Below are positions 44,506 to 53,332 of a stretch of DNA of 64,000 bases, piece by piece. Where the stretch lies: the NCBI RefSeq assembly GCF_015476115.1, contig NZ_CP064295.1, forward strand, positions 3,714,001 to 3,778,000, in the 5' to 3' direction. This stretch comes from Aegicerativicinus sediminis (GTDB taxonomy: Bacteria > Bacteroidota > Bacteroidia > Flavobacteriales > Flavobacteriaceae). A model generated the notes under the pieces. It made no database searches. It was not told where the DNA came from and was given only the letters and a program-made list of their open reading frames with translations. Within the stretch, counting starts at the first letter, position 1; each line of letters opens with the position of its first letter. A program made the position numbers and the translations under genes.

Positions 44506-46431
44506 ATGCAGTTTAAACATCCGGAACTTCTTTATGCCCTGTTTTTACTGGTCATACCAATTTTAATACACCTTTTTCAATTAAGAAGGTTTCAACGAAC
44601 CGATTTTACAAATGTTGCTTTCCTAAAAAAGATTACAATACAAACCAGGAAAAGTTCGCAACTAAAAAAATGGTTAACACTTATTACCCGATTAGGGATT
44701 TTATCGTGCTTGATATTGGCTTTTGCACAACCATTTAAATCAAATTTTAAAGATTTTCGAATTGAGAAAGAAACGGTTATCTATCTAGATAATTCCTTCA
44801 GTATGCAAATGAAGGGACAGAATGGAAGTTTATTAAACGATGCCATCAACGATTTGTTGCAATATTTGGATGGCGATGACAAGATTACCCTTTTCACAAA
44901 TTCTCAAACCTATAAAAATACCTCATTAAAGGCAGTGCGAAATGACCTAATAGAAACCAAATTTTCACCTAAACAACTCTCCTTGAGTTCAGTTTTGCAA
45001 AAAGCAAAAGGCAATCTCGGAGACAATACAAACTCTCTTAAAAACCTCCTTATAATATCAGATTTTCAGGATAAATCTGAGGATGCTCAAATTGAATTCG
45101 ATTCAACGGCAACTTATAATTTGGTTCAACTTAAGCCTGTTAACACCTTCAATACTTCCATAGATTCAGCTTATATAGCGGAAACCAAACCAGAAACTAT
45201 AGAAATTGCCGTTAGATTAGGTGGAAATGTCGATGATTTAGAAAATATCCCAATTTCTCTTTATAATGAAAATCAACTGGTTGCAAAAAGTACTATTACA
45301 GACTTAGATTCTAATGAAGCTCGTTTTTCAATAAATAGGAATCAACACTTTAAAGGAAAAATTTCTATCGAAGACCCAAACCTCACTTACGATAACGACC
45401 TGTTTTTTAACATAGCGGATCAATCCAAAATAAAAGTTTTAACGGTCAATGGTGTATCAGGAAATTTTCTTGAACGGATATTTACCCAAGATGAATTTGA
45501 ATTGGTTCAGTTTACTAATCAGAATTTAGATTACAGTCAAATTGCGGAACAAAACCTCATTGTATTAAATGAATTGGATAATTTAAATGAATCCCTTTTA
45601 ACTGCATTAGCTAATTTCAGGGAAAATGGGGGCTCGATAGTGGTTATTCCCTCCATTCAATCTGATTTAATATCATACAAGAGTTTTTCCAATTCTTTTA
45701 TCTCAAGCAGTTTAGATTCTATTATTCAAGTTGAAAAACGGATTACAGATATAAATTTTGACCATCCCCTATTAAACCAAGTATTCGATACGAGGGTAAG
45801 AAACTTTCAATATCCCAATGTCAATACTAGCTATGCTTTATCTGGTCCATTAGCAACTAATATTTTAACATTTGAGGATGGTTCTCCGTTTTTGGTAAAC
45901 AAGGGAGAGATTTATTTTTTTACTGCACCACTTAATGATTCAAATTCAAATTTCAAAAATTCTCCCTTAATTGTACCAGTATTGTATAATATTGGCAAAC
46001 AGAGTCTTAAAATCCCTAAACTCTACTATTCAATTCATTACAACAATCAAATTGACATACCAATATCTATTTCCAATGACCGAATTTTATCAATTCGCCA
46101 AGATGAGGAAGATATTATTCCTTTGCAACAAGCATTTAGCAATAAGGTAACTCTTCAGATGCAAGAGATACCAGAAAAAGCTGGTATTGTTTCAGTATTT
46201 AACAAGGATGATAAACTCACAGATCTTGCCTTTAATTATGATCGTTCAGAAAGCAATTTGAATTACCTTAATGTGAGCAACTTTGATAACGTAGTGTTAA
46301 GTAATTCGGTAAAAGATGTTCTTACTGACATAAAAAGTCTTACCAATGTTAATGTGCTATGGAAATGGTTTGTTATTTTTGCGATAGGATTTTTGATTAT
46401 GGAAATTCTGATCTTAAAATTCCTTAAATGA
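44506..46431 (+). CDS. BatA-domain / von Willebrand factor A membrane protein
   Basis: The 641-residue protein has an N-terminal BatA-type membrane segment (ELLYALFLLVIPILIHLFQL), a second helix at about 60-78 and a final helix near the C-terminus. Between them, residues about 90-210 form a vWA-like domain whose DNSFSM matches the metal-dependent DxSxS site. The middle part resembles a glutamine-amidotransferase-like fold without catalytic Cys. Similar Bacteroidota proteins accompany the Bat aerotolerance genes, but no other bat gene is here. The stop overlaps the start of the next gene (ATGA). Confidence 0.88.
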   Translation: MQFKHPELLYALFLLVIPILIHLFQLRRFQRTDFTNVAFLKKITIQTRKSSQLKKWLTLITRLGILSCLILAFAQPFKSNFKDFRIEKETVIYLDNSFSMQMKGQNGSLLNDAINDLLQYLDGDDKITLFTNSQTYKNTSLKAVRNDLIETKFSPKQLSLSSVLQKAKGNLGDNTNSLKNLLIISDFQDKSEDAQIEFDSTATYNLVQLKPVNTFNTSIDSAYIAETKPETIEIAVRLGGNVDDLENIPISLYNENQLVAKSTITDLDSNEARFSINRNQHFKGKISIEDPNLTYDNDLFFNIADQSKIKVLTVNGVSGNFLERIFTQDEFELVQFTNQNLDYSQIAEQNLIVLNELDNLNESLLTALANFRENGGSIVVIPSIQSDLISYKSFSNSFISSSLDSIIQVEKRITDINFDHPLLNQVFDTRVRNFQYPNVNTSYALSGPLATNILTFEDGSPFLVNKGEIYFFTAPLNDSNSNFKNSPLIVPVLYNIGKQSLKIPKLYYSIHYNNQIDIPISISNDRILSIRQDEEDIIPLQQAFSNKVTLQMQEIPEKAGIVSVFNKDDKLTDLAFNYDRSESNLNYLNVSNFDNVVLSNSVKDVLTDIKSLTNVNVLWKWFVIFAIGFLIMEILILKFLK

Positions 46432-47681
46432 CCGTACTGATACAATCTGCTACAGTTCTCGATACTTCAAGTACACATCATAAAAAGGTCGTCGATATTT
46501 TAATCGAAAAAGGTAAAATCACCACTATTTCTAATAAAATTGAACCCAAGAAAGGCTGGACAGTTGTTTCAGAGAAAAATCTTCATGTATCCCAAGGGTG
46601 GTTTGATAGCAGTGTTAGTTTTGGTGAGCCTGGTTATGAAGAACGAGAAGATTTAGAGAATGGTTTATATACCGCCGCCAAGTCTGGTTTTACTTCTGTG
46701 GCGATAAACCCAAATACGCATCCTGTTATTGATAGCTATGCCGATGTGGCCTATGTAATTAACAAGGCTCAGAAAAGCCCTGTAAATGCCGTTGTAATAG
46801 GTAGTTTAACTAAAGATGGAAATGGCACTGATTTAGCCGAAATGTTCGATATGCATAACGCTGGAGCTGTGGCATATTACGACTATAAAAAGTCCATCAA
46901 CAATCCGAATGTCATAAAATTAGCCTTACAATATGCATCTAATTTTGGCGGTATAATTATGTCCTTTCCAAACAATGAAGCTATTGCTGGTCATGGCGTA
47001 ATGAACGAAGAGACTACAAGCACCCTATTGGGACTTAAGGGCATACCCTCCCTTGCTGAAGAAATTAGATTGGTCAGGGATTTGTATTTAGTGGAGTATA
47101 CAGGAGGAACAATGCACATCCCAACTATTTCTACTGCTAAATCGGTAGATCTTATAAGGGCAGCTAAATCCAAAGGCTTAAACATTAGCTGCAGCGTTGC
47201 TGTTCATAATTTAGTGTTAACGGATGAAATATTAAAGAATTTCGATTCTAACTATAAAGTTCTCCCTCCTTTACGGACTGAAACAGATCGTTTAGCTCTT
47301 ATCGAAGGTGTAAAGGATGGCACTATAGACATGGTAACTTCCGACCATAATCCATTGGATATAGAGTTAAAAAAGTTAGAATTTGATCGTGCAGATTTTG
47401 GCACCATTGGTTTAGAATCCTTTTTTGGAGCCTTGCAAACTGTTTTCTCAACCGCTAAATCCATTGAGATTCTTACGAGCGGAAAACATTTGTTTAAGGT
47501 TGAGGGTAACTCAATAGAAGAGGGTGAAGTAGCCGATCTTAGTTTATTTAACCCCGCTGATAGTTATGTTTTTGGTGAAGAAAACATTTTTTCAAAATCC
47601 CATAATTCAATTTTCATGGGAAAAAAATTGAAGGGAAAGGTCTACGGGACCTTCTCAAAAAATCAACTTACAATAAATTAA
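46428..47681 (+). CDS. dihydroorotase homologue lacking metal-binding histidines
   Basis: This 417-residue amidohydrolase-fold protein is clearly related to class I dihydroorotase (GEPGYEEREDLENGLYTAAKSG, GLKGIPSLAEEI, STAKSVDLI, TSDHNPLDIE). The HxH metal motif that normally precedes REPG is replaced by Ser-Val-Ser (WFDSSVSFGEPG), and the His-containing segment in the middle is replaced by MSFPNN. The later Asp of SDHN and the His of MHIPTIS remain. It is therefore probably inactive or altered, like non-catalytic PyrC' partners. The gene overlaps the BatA-like gene by 4 nt and is followed after 1 nt by a small membrane protein gene. Confidence 0.9.
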   Translation: MTVLIQSATVLDTSSTHHKKVVDILIEKGKITTISNKIEPKKGWTVVSEKNLHVSQGWFDSSVSFGEPGYEEREDLENGLYTAAKSGFTSVAINPNTHPVIDSYADVAYVINKAQKSPVNAVVIGSLTKDGNGTDLAEMFDMHNAGAVAYYDYKKSINNPNVIKLALQYASNFGGIIMSFPNNEAIAGHGVMNEETTSTLLGLKGIPSLAEEIRLVRDLYLVEYTGGTMHIPTISTAKSVDLIRAAKSKGLNISCSVAVHNLVLTDEILKNFDSNYKVLPPLRTETDRLALIEGVKDGTIDMVTSDHNPLDIELKKLEFDRADFGTIGLESFFGALQTVFSTAKSIEILTSGKHLFKVEGNSIEEGEVADLSLFNPADSYVFGEENIFSKSHNSIFMGKKLKGKVYGTFSKNQLTIN

Positions 47682-47682
47682 A

Positions 47683-48015
47683 ATGGAAGTTCAGCAAGAC
47701 AGTAAAGTTAAATTTATTGCTACTCTAAGTTATATCACCATATTCGGAACCATTATAGCTATTTTTTGGAATGTTGAAAGAAAGAATCCACTGGTTGCCT
47801 TCCATTCACGCCAAGGATTAGGACTTTGCATCACTTATATGATAATTGGTTATTTAATTAGCCAATTTGATAGCTTAGCCATTTCTATAGGATTTTGGGT
47901 ATTCTTAGGTGCCTTGTTTATCTATGGGATTATTGGTGCCTTAACCGATAAATATAATGAAGTTCCTTTTTTAGGGGCACTTTTTCAAAACTGGTTTCAA
48001 AGACTAGGAACATGA
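47683..48015 (+). CDS. small DUF4870-like membrane protein
   Basis: The 110-residue protein has three hydrophobic segments and a conserved phrase KNPLVAFHSRQGLGL between the first and second. This arrangement resembles the DUF4870 / Tic20-like group of small inner-membrane proteins, function unknown. It starts 1 nt after the dihydroorotase homologue and overlaps the esterase gene by 4 nt (ATGA), so it lies inside a tight operon. Confidence 0.75.
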   Translation: MEVQQDSKVKFIATLSYITIFGTIIAIFWNVERKNPLVAFHSRQGLGLCITYMIIGYLISQFDSLAISIGFWVFLGALFIYGIIGALTDKYNEVPFLGALFQNWFQRLGT

Positions 48016-48659
48016 GTGAGGACTTATATTACATTAAAAGGCCTTCTACACTTAGTTCAGATGCTCCATTATTAATAATGCTTCATGGCTACGGAAGCAA
48101 TGAGGAGGATTTATTTTCGTTTGCTTCAGAATTACCTGAGGAACTATTCATTATTTCATTACGGGCGCCATACGATTTAATGCCTTATGGATATGCTTGG
48201 TACTCAATAAATTTTGATGCACAACAGAATAAGTGGAGTGATGATGAACAAGCAATCCTTTCTCGTGAAAAGGTGGCGAAGTTTATAGATTATGCCATTT
48301 ATACTTACAACATTAATAAGGAAAACGTAACTCTTTTAGGTTTTAGTCAAGGAACCATATTATCCTATTCTATAGCACTCACTTACCCGACAAAAGTGAA
48401 GAATATTATTGCATTAAGCGGTTACGTAAATAAAAATATACTGCCTGAAAATTTTAGTGAGTTTAATTATTCACATCTAGATTTTTATTGTTCCCATGGT
48501 AGTGTAGACCAAGTAATACCTGTGGATTGGGCCAGAAAAACACCAGAATTTTTATCTTCTTTGAACATAAAACATTCCTACACCGAATACCCTGTCGGTC
48601 ATGGTGTATCACCACAAAACTTTTATGATTTTAAAAATTGGCTTGAGGAAAGAATTTAA
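48012..48659 (+). CDS. alpha/beta-hydrolase, phospholipase/carboxylesterase type
   Basis: The 215-residue cytoplasmic esterase has LLIMLHGYGSNEEDL (oxyanion region), the nucleophile elbow GFSQGT, the Asp in HGSVDQVIPVDWA and the His in YPVGHGVSP. This is the small carboxylesterase/lysophospholipase family. The substrate is unknown. It is the last gene of the BatA-like / dihydroorotase / small membrane protein run and ends 1 nt before the convergent hypothetical gene. Confidence 0.9.
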   Translation: MSEDLYYIKRPSTLSSDAPLLIMLHGYGSNEEDLFSFASELPEELFIISLRAPYDLMPYGYAWYSINFDAQQNKWSDDEQAILSREKVAKFIDYAIYTYNINKENVTLLGFSQGTILSYSIALTYPTKVKNIIALSGYVNKNILPENFSEFNYSHLDFYCSHGSVDQVIPVDWARKTPEFLSSLNIKHSYTEYPVGHGVSPQNFYDFKNWLEERI

Positions 48660-48660
48660 T

Positions 48661-49161
48661 TTATTGCCTGTATAGTAGATAATCTAAGGTTTCAAATTTC
48701 AACTCTTCCTTATTTAAAATTTCATAGCGCAACAACATTTCTCCCCAATATTTTCCATCTGAAAAATCGGCAATTATCCAACGATGGTTTAAAAGTCGAA
48801 TGCTATTTATCATCATTTTATTCCCGGTCATTGATGCATATGGCACAATGGGGTGATCATCACCCTCATAATCGTTGAGCTTGTACAATTCATCTTTAAT
48901 AAATGGACCCAATTGTGAAATCTCATAACCTTTGTCTTCAAAATAAGTCATCGCATCATCATTGTAATCGAGACTGAACTTGGCCAAATCAAAATTCTTG
49001 TCTTCTAAAAATTTCAAGGAGTCAGCATAAGATTCCTCCATTTTCTCGTAGGCTGTAAGCCTTTTATCGTAATCCTCAATTATGTTTTTTGAATTAACGT
49101 ATTGGAAAAGTATCACCAATACAGAAAAAATGAACAAATACATAAAAATTCTATTCTTCAT
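48661..49161 (-). CDS. conserved protein of unknown function with N-terminal anchor
   Basis: This 166-residue protein has one N-terminal hydrophobic segment (residues about 5-23) and a soluble, acidic part: a probable coiled-coil stretch (residues 28-60) followed by a small alpha/beta body (TGNKMMINSIRLLNHRWIIA, FSDGKYWGEMLLRY). I do not recognise a named domain. It overlaps the upstream metallo-hydrolase gene by 11 nt, so the two are translationally coupled. Function unknown. Confidence 0.75.
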   Translation of the reverse strand: MKNRIFMYLFIFSVLVILFQYVNSKNIIEDYDKRLTAYEKMEESYADSLKFLEDKNFDLAKFSLDYNDDAMTYFEDKGYEISQLGPFIKDELYKLNDYEGDDHPIVPYASMTGNKMMINSIRLLNHRWIIADFSDGKYWGEMLLRYEILNKEELKFETLDYLLYRQ

Positions 49162-49921
49162 CTATAGTAATTTGTAGGTTATCATAAGCTAAATAAACAT
49201 TTTCTGGCAAATTGGCCTGGACATCGTCATGAAATCCAAGCATATGGCTGATGTGGGTTAGATAGGCTCTTTTAGGGTCAACAGATTCAATAAAAGCTAA
49301 TGCCTCTTCCAGATTAAAATGAGAAATATGAGGTTCAATCCTTAAGCAGTTCACCACCAATACATCCAGATTATTAAGTTTTTCCATTTCCAATGCTGGT
49401 ACAGTTTTCATATCTGTTAAATAAGCAAAATTATCAAACCTATAACCGAACACTTTAAGATTATGGTGTAAACCTTCAATTGGAACAACTTCCAAATTGC
49501 CCAATTTAAAGGGCATATTTTCAAGAATAATATCTACTACGTTTGGAACCCCAGGATATTTATCCTCAACTTCAAAGATATAATCGAATCTTCTATACAA
49601 CCCCTGCAGTACGCGTTCTTGGGCATAAATTGGTATATCGCCTTGCCTAAAAAAAAATGGTCTTATATCGTCTAATCCGGCAGTGTGATCTGCATGCTCA
49701 TGGGTAAATAAAATTCCATCAATATGTTTAACGTTAGCCCTTAGCATTTGTTGCCGAAAGTCGGGTCCACAATCTATAACATAAGAATAATCGTCCCATT
49801 CAATTAAAACCGAGACTCGCAATCTCTTATCTTTTGGATTATCACTTAAACAAACAGGATGATCGCTAGCAATTATAGGAATGCCTTGGGAGGTGCCTGT
49901 ACCTAAAAACGTTACTTTCAA
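49151..49921 (-). CDS. MBL-fold metallo-hydrolase (PhnP-like)
   Basis: The 256-residue protein starts best at the TTG at 49921, directly before KVTFLGTGTSQGIP, the standard N-terminus of this group. The open frame extends 61 codons upstream into the promoter and start of the divergent gene, which makes no sense. The metal motif HEHADHTAGLDD is complete, and further ligands lie in LTDMKTVP and LTHISHMLGFH. Members act as phosphodiesterases (PhnP-like) or similar. It overlaps the downstream hypothetical gene by 11 nt. Confidence 0.9.
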   Translation of the reverse strand: MKVTFLGTGTSQGIPIIASDHPVCLSDNPKDKRLRVSVLIEWDDYSYVIDCGPDFRQQMLRANVKHIDGILFTHEHADHTAGLDDIRPFFFRQGDIPIYAQERVLQGLYRRFDYIFEVEDKYPGVPNVVDIILENMPFKLGNLEVVPIEGLHHNLKVFGYRFDNFAYLTDMKTVPALEMEKLNNLDVLVVNCLRIEPHISHFNLEEALAFIESVDPKRAYLTHISHMLGFHDDVQANLPENVYLAYDNLQITIDEE

Positions 49922-49940
49922 ACGATACTTGGGTTTTGAA

Positions 49941-49948
49941 CAAAAGTA
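49941..49948 (-). promoter_or_regulatory. -7 element (TACTTTTG) upstream of the metallo-hydrolase gene
   Basis: On the reverse strand TACTTTTG matches TAnnTTTG, 20 nt before the TTG start at 49921. It supports the short form of that gene. Confidence 0.4.
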
Positions 49949-49960
49949 AACTTTATTTTT

Positions 49961-49989
49961 TTGAATGCTTGGCCAATTTAATACCTTTG
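49961..49989 (+). promoter_or_regulatory. sigma-A type promoter before the large conserved gene
   Basis: TTG at 49961 and TACCTTTG at 49982-49989 resemble the -33 and -7 elements with an 18-nt spacer. The ATG at 50016 follows after 26 nt. Confidence 0.45.
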
Positions 49990-50015
49990 TGCCACGGACA
50001 AACCCAAATTTTATA

Positions 50016-51467
50016 ATGGAAATAACCCTTGCGGGCGATAAGGAATTCGATGAGGTTCCATCCCTGAAATCTAAGGCGTTAAGAATTAATCTTAATGAAA
50101 ACATCTATGGAACCTTTGCGGAAATAGGCGCAGGGCAAGAAACTGTGCGACATTTTTTCAGGGCCGGTGGTGCTTCGGGTACAATTGCAAAGGCAATGTC
50201 CGCATATGATAAAGACTTTAGTGACGCAATTTATGGTATAGAAGATGACAAACGCTATGTCACTGAAGCAAGGTTAAAGAAAATGCTTTCGCATGAAATT
50301 GACCTAATTGAAAAACGACTTACTAGGGACAAACATCCAACTAAATTATTCTTTTCCTATGCCAATACAGTAGCCACTATAGACTTTGCCAAAAAATATA
50401 AAGGTCATGGCTGGGTTGGTATTAAGTATCAAGTAGATCCCCATGAAGACTATAATGAAATTACTCTTCATATTCGGTTCCGGGAAAATGATGCACGCTT
50501 GCAGCAAGAAACCCTAGGTATATTAGGTACGAATTTAATTTATGGGGCTTTCTATAAATACAATGTACCTAAAAAATTACTTAGATATTTATATGATCAT
50601 CTAGATAAGGATCAGTTGGAAATTGATACAATCAATTTTTCAGGTCCTGTCTTTAAGGATGTCGATAACCGTTTGATGAGTTTGCAATTGGTTAAAAACG
50701 GAATGACGGATGCCGTAATGTTTGCACCAGATGGCAATAACGTACTACCAGCTGCTGTACTTTACAAAAAGAATATTTTGGCCCTAAGGGGAAGTTTTAG
50801 ACCTGTTACAAGAGTAAATATGGACATGCTACAGAAATCTTACGACATGTTCATTAAGGAGAATAAAGTTGACCCAGATAATGCGCAGGTAGTATTTGAA
50901 ATAACCCTTTCTAATCTTAGAGCCGAGGGAGAAATTGATGAACAGGATTTCATGGACCGTGCACGATTATTATGTTCACTTGGTCAAACTGTATTGATTT
51001 CAAATTTCCAAGAGTACTATCGATTGGTTGAATATTTTTCTCAATATACTAAAGCACGTGTTGGTTTGGCAATGGGTGTCAACAACCTTGTAGATATTTT
51101 TGACGAAAAGTATTATCGTCATTTAAGTGGTGGTATTCTGGAAGCTTTCGGAAAGCTATTCTTTAAAGATTTAAGGGTATACCTATATCCAATGGAAAAT
51201 GAAGATGGAACAGTTACCAATAGTGAAAACTTAAAGGTACATCCTAGGATGAAGGAGCTTTATAAATTCTTCAAATACAATGGTAAGGTTGTAGACATTA
51301 CCGATTATGACGAAAGTGTATTAAATATTTTCTCACGCACTGTACTTAAGGCAATTGCAGAACGTGAAGATGGCTGGGAAGCAATGCTTCCAGAAGGTGT
51401 TGCACAACTGATTAAGGAAAAACATCTTTTTGGTTATGAAGCTGAGGAAGAAATCTACAATGAATAA
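50016..51467 (+). CDS. large conserved Bacteroidota protein of unknown function
   Basis: From the ATG at 50016 the product has 483 residues (an upstream in-frame ATG at 49965 lies inside the promoter). It has no signal peptide or membrane segment and begins with SLKSKALRINLNENIYGTFAEIGAGQETVRHFF, a very conserved opening in this phylum. The rest contains KHPTKLFFSYANTVATIDFA, TLGILGTNLIYGAF, ISNFQEYYRLVEYFS and ends EEEIYNE. I recall the family being annotated as TonB-dependent receptor or nicotinate-nucleotide adenylyltransferase, but no such motif is visible. The predicted cytoplasmic location contradicts the first label. Function unknown. Confidence 0.85.
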   Translation: MEITLAGDKEFDEVPSLKSKALRINLNENIYGTFAEIGAGQETVRHFFRAGGASGTIAKAMSAYDKDFSDAIYGIEDDKRYVTEARLKKMLSHEIDLIEKRLTRDKHPTKLFFSYANTVATIDFAKKYKGHGWVGIKYQVDPHEDYNEITLHIRFRENDARLQQETLGILGTNLIYGAFYKYNVPKKLLRYLYDHLDKDQLEIDTINFSGPVFKDVDNRLMSLQLVKNGMTDAVMFAPDGNNVLPAAVLYKKNILALRGSFRPVTRVNMDMLQKSYDMFIKENKVDPDNAQVVFEITLSNLRAEGEIDEQDFMDRARLLCSLGQTVLISNFQEYYRLVEYFSQYTKARVGLAMGVNNLVDIFDEKYYRHLSGGILEAFGKLFFKDLRVYLYPMENEDGTVTNSENLKVHPRMKELYKFFKYNGKVVDITDYDESVLNIFSRTVLKAIAEREDGWEAMLPEGVAQLIKEKHLFGYEAEEEIYNE

Positions 51468-51559
51468 AAAGTCTTCTTCCTAAATAATTAATTTTCACCT
51501 ATTTATATATTGAATTATTTTAAGGAAATAGATACATTTAATATCTAAACTTCCTTAAT

Positions 51560-52141
51560 ATGAAATATTTATCCCTCTCAATTTGCTTATTTTTTTCCTG
51601 TATTTGTAATTCACAAGAAAATGCAGAAGACATACCTCCTTATTTGGTAGGAAAAGTTGATTATCCTGTTTTCAAAAATCATCCTTATGTTGGAGTCATA
51701 AAAACCGACAACACTGAATTAAAATTCAATACTAATACAGAATATAAGGTTGTTATTGATGTATATGATAAGGTTAAGGATTCCACTCAATTATTGCCTC
51801 CTTTAAGAGAAGTTGCACGAATATTCAATCTTTGTGTTGCCAATGGCGCTACAAAGGAAAAAGTGAAAGTTACGGCAGTTATTCACGGCGATGCAATAAA
51901 TGCTATCTTAAAGGATGAAATCTATAACAAAAAGTATAAGGTAGATAATCCAAACCTTTCATTTATCCACGATTTGAAAAATAATGGTATAGAATTTTAT
52001 GTTTGCGGACAGAATTTAGGATTAACCAATACCGCACAAGAAAATATTTCAGCAGATGTTGGTGTGGCTATTTCCGCAAAAACGACCTTTATTTTATTAG
52101 ACCAAAAAGGATACACCTATATGAATGTAAATGAAGACTAA
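51560..52141 (+). CDS. exported DsrE-like protein
   Basis: This 193-residue protein begins with a signal peptide (ending CICNSQ). The body resembles the DsrE/DsrF sulfur-relay fold: VVIDVYDKVKDS, VTAVIHGDAI and FYVCGQNLG with a single conserved Cys that could carry sulfur. The exported location separates it from classic DsrE. The gene stands alone and ends 17 nt before the convergent bcp. Confidence 0.82.
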   Translation: MKYLSLSICLFFSCICNSQENAEDIPPYLVGKVDYPVFKNHPYVGVIKTDNTELKFNTNTEYKVVIDVYDKVKDSTQLLPPLREVARIFNLCVANGATKEKVKVTAVIHGDAINAILKDEIYNKKYKVDNPNLSFIHDLKNNGIEFYVCGQNLGLTNTAQENISADVGVAISAKTTFILLDQKGYTYMNVNED

Positions 52142-52158
52142 ATAAAAAAACCAAAACC

Positions 52159-52611
52159 TTACCCTAGAATTTGGCTGGAATGTTCCTTAGTCTTGACTTT
52201 TGATATTACTTCCTCAATAACTCCATCCTCATTTATAACAAACGTGGTTCGGTGTATGCCATCATATTCTTTACCCATAAACTTTTTTGGCCCCCACACA
52301 CCGTAAGCATTGATTACTTCCTTAGAATCATCAGCTAATAAAGGAAATCTCAAATTATACTTGTCCTTAAATTTGGTCTGTTTCTTTTCATCATCTGCGC
52401 TAACCCCTATAACTTCATAATTGTTAGCCTTAAATTGCTCCAAATTTTCATTCAGATTACATGCCTCAGCTGTACATCCTGGTGTATCTGCTTTTGGATA
52501 GAAGAATAGAACGACTTTCTTCCCCTTAAAATCAGATAGCGAAACTTTATTACCACTTTGATCTTTGGAAGTAAATTCAGGTGCCTTATCACCGGCTTTT
52601 AAGCTTGTCAT
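52159..52611 (-). CDS. bcp: thioredoxin-dependent peroxiredoxin, Bcp/PrxQ
   Basis: This 150-residue enzyme reduces hydroperoxides with thioredoxin. The peroxidatic Cys46 lies in PKADTPGC, and Cys51, five residues later, is the resolving Cys of the PrxQ type. GVSADDEKKQTKFKDKY and FVINEDGVIEEV are typical. Length is standard. It is divergent from nth with 34 nt between the starts and converges with the DsrE-like gene. Confidence 0.95.
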   Translation of the reverse strand: MTSLKAGDKAPEFTSKDQSGNKVSLSDFKGKKVVLFFYPKADTPGCTAEACNLNENLEQFKANNYEVIGVSADDEKKQTKFKDKYNLRFPLLADDSKEVINAYGVWGPKKFMGKEYDGIHRTTFVINEDGVIEEVISKVKTKEHSSQILG

Positions 52612-52645
52612 AATTTCTTAATTTTGGAAGATAAAATTACAAACA

Positions 52646-53332
52646 ATGACCAAGGCTGAAAAGGTAGATTTTGTTATAAATACGTTAAATGAAGTCTATC
52701 CAGAAATTCCTATTCCGCTTGACCATAAAGATCCCTATACCCTATTAATTGCAGTACTTATGTCCGCCCAAAGTACGGATGTCAGGGTTAACCAAATTAC
52801 ACCATTACTATTTGAAAGAGCTGACAACCCTTATGATATGGTTAAATTAAGTGTTGATGAAATTAGGGAAATAATTAAACCCGTAGGACTCTCCCCTATG
52901 AAAAGCAAAGGAATTTATGGGCTTTCCAAAATATTGATAGAAAAACATAATGGAGAGGTTCCCCAATCTTATGAAGAACTGGAGGCTTTGCCTGCTGTAG
53001 GTCATAAAACCGCGGCGGTGGTATTATCACAAGCTTTTGGAATTCCAGCTTTTCCTGTAGATACACATATTCATCGATTAATGTACCGATGGAACTTTAG
53101 TAACGGTAAGAATGTTGTGCAAACAGAAAAGGACGCTAAACGTTTATTTCCAAAAGAATTATGGAACAAATTGCACCTACAAATAATTTGGTATGGACGA
53201 GAATATTGCCAGGCCCGAGGTTGGGATTTACGGAAAGACAAAATAACCAGAACCATCGGGAGAAGTTCCGTTCTTCGGGATTACTACAAAAAAAATCCCG
53301 GTCATTTAGACCAGGATTCTCTTTCAAATTAA
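52646..53332 (+). CDS. nth: endonuclease III-like DNA glycosylase without iron-sulfur loop
   Basis: The 228-residue protein is a base-excision glycosylase/lyase for oxidised pyrimidines. The helix-hairpin-helix is LPAVGHKTAAVVL with the catalytic Lys, and the catalytic Asp follows in FPVDTHIHR. Where E. coli Nth has four Cys that hold a [4Fe-4S] cluster, this protein has one (YGREYCQARG) and then KDKITRTIG. The last codons overlap a convergent small gene by 4 nt, and the end also encodes that gene's terminator on the other strand. Confidence 0.92.
   Translation: MTKAEKVDFVINTLNEVYPEIPIPLDHKDPYTLLIAVLMSAQSTDVRVNQITPLLFERADNPYDMVKLSVDEIREIIKPVGLSPMKSKGIYGLSKILIEKHNGEVPQSYEELEALPAVGHKTAAVVLSQAFGIPAFPVDTHIHRLMYRWNFSNGKNVVQTEKDAKRLFPKELWNKLHLQIIWYGREYCQARGWDLRKDKITRTIGRSSVLRDYYKKNPGHLDQDSLSN
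53288..53318 (-). terminator. reverse-strand terminator inside the end of nth
   Basis: On the reverse strand AATCCTGGTC and GACCGGGATT form a 10-bp stem (one G-U pair, TAAAT loop) followed by eight T. It lies 10 nt after the stop of the 47-aa gene and falls wholly within nth codons. Confidence 0.8.

Noticed and set aside
49922-50104. N-terminal extension of the metallo-hydrolase
   Set aside because: It would run through the promoter and start of the divergent gene; the family N-terminus begins at the TTG at 49921.
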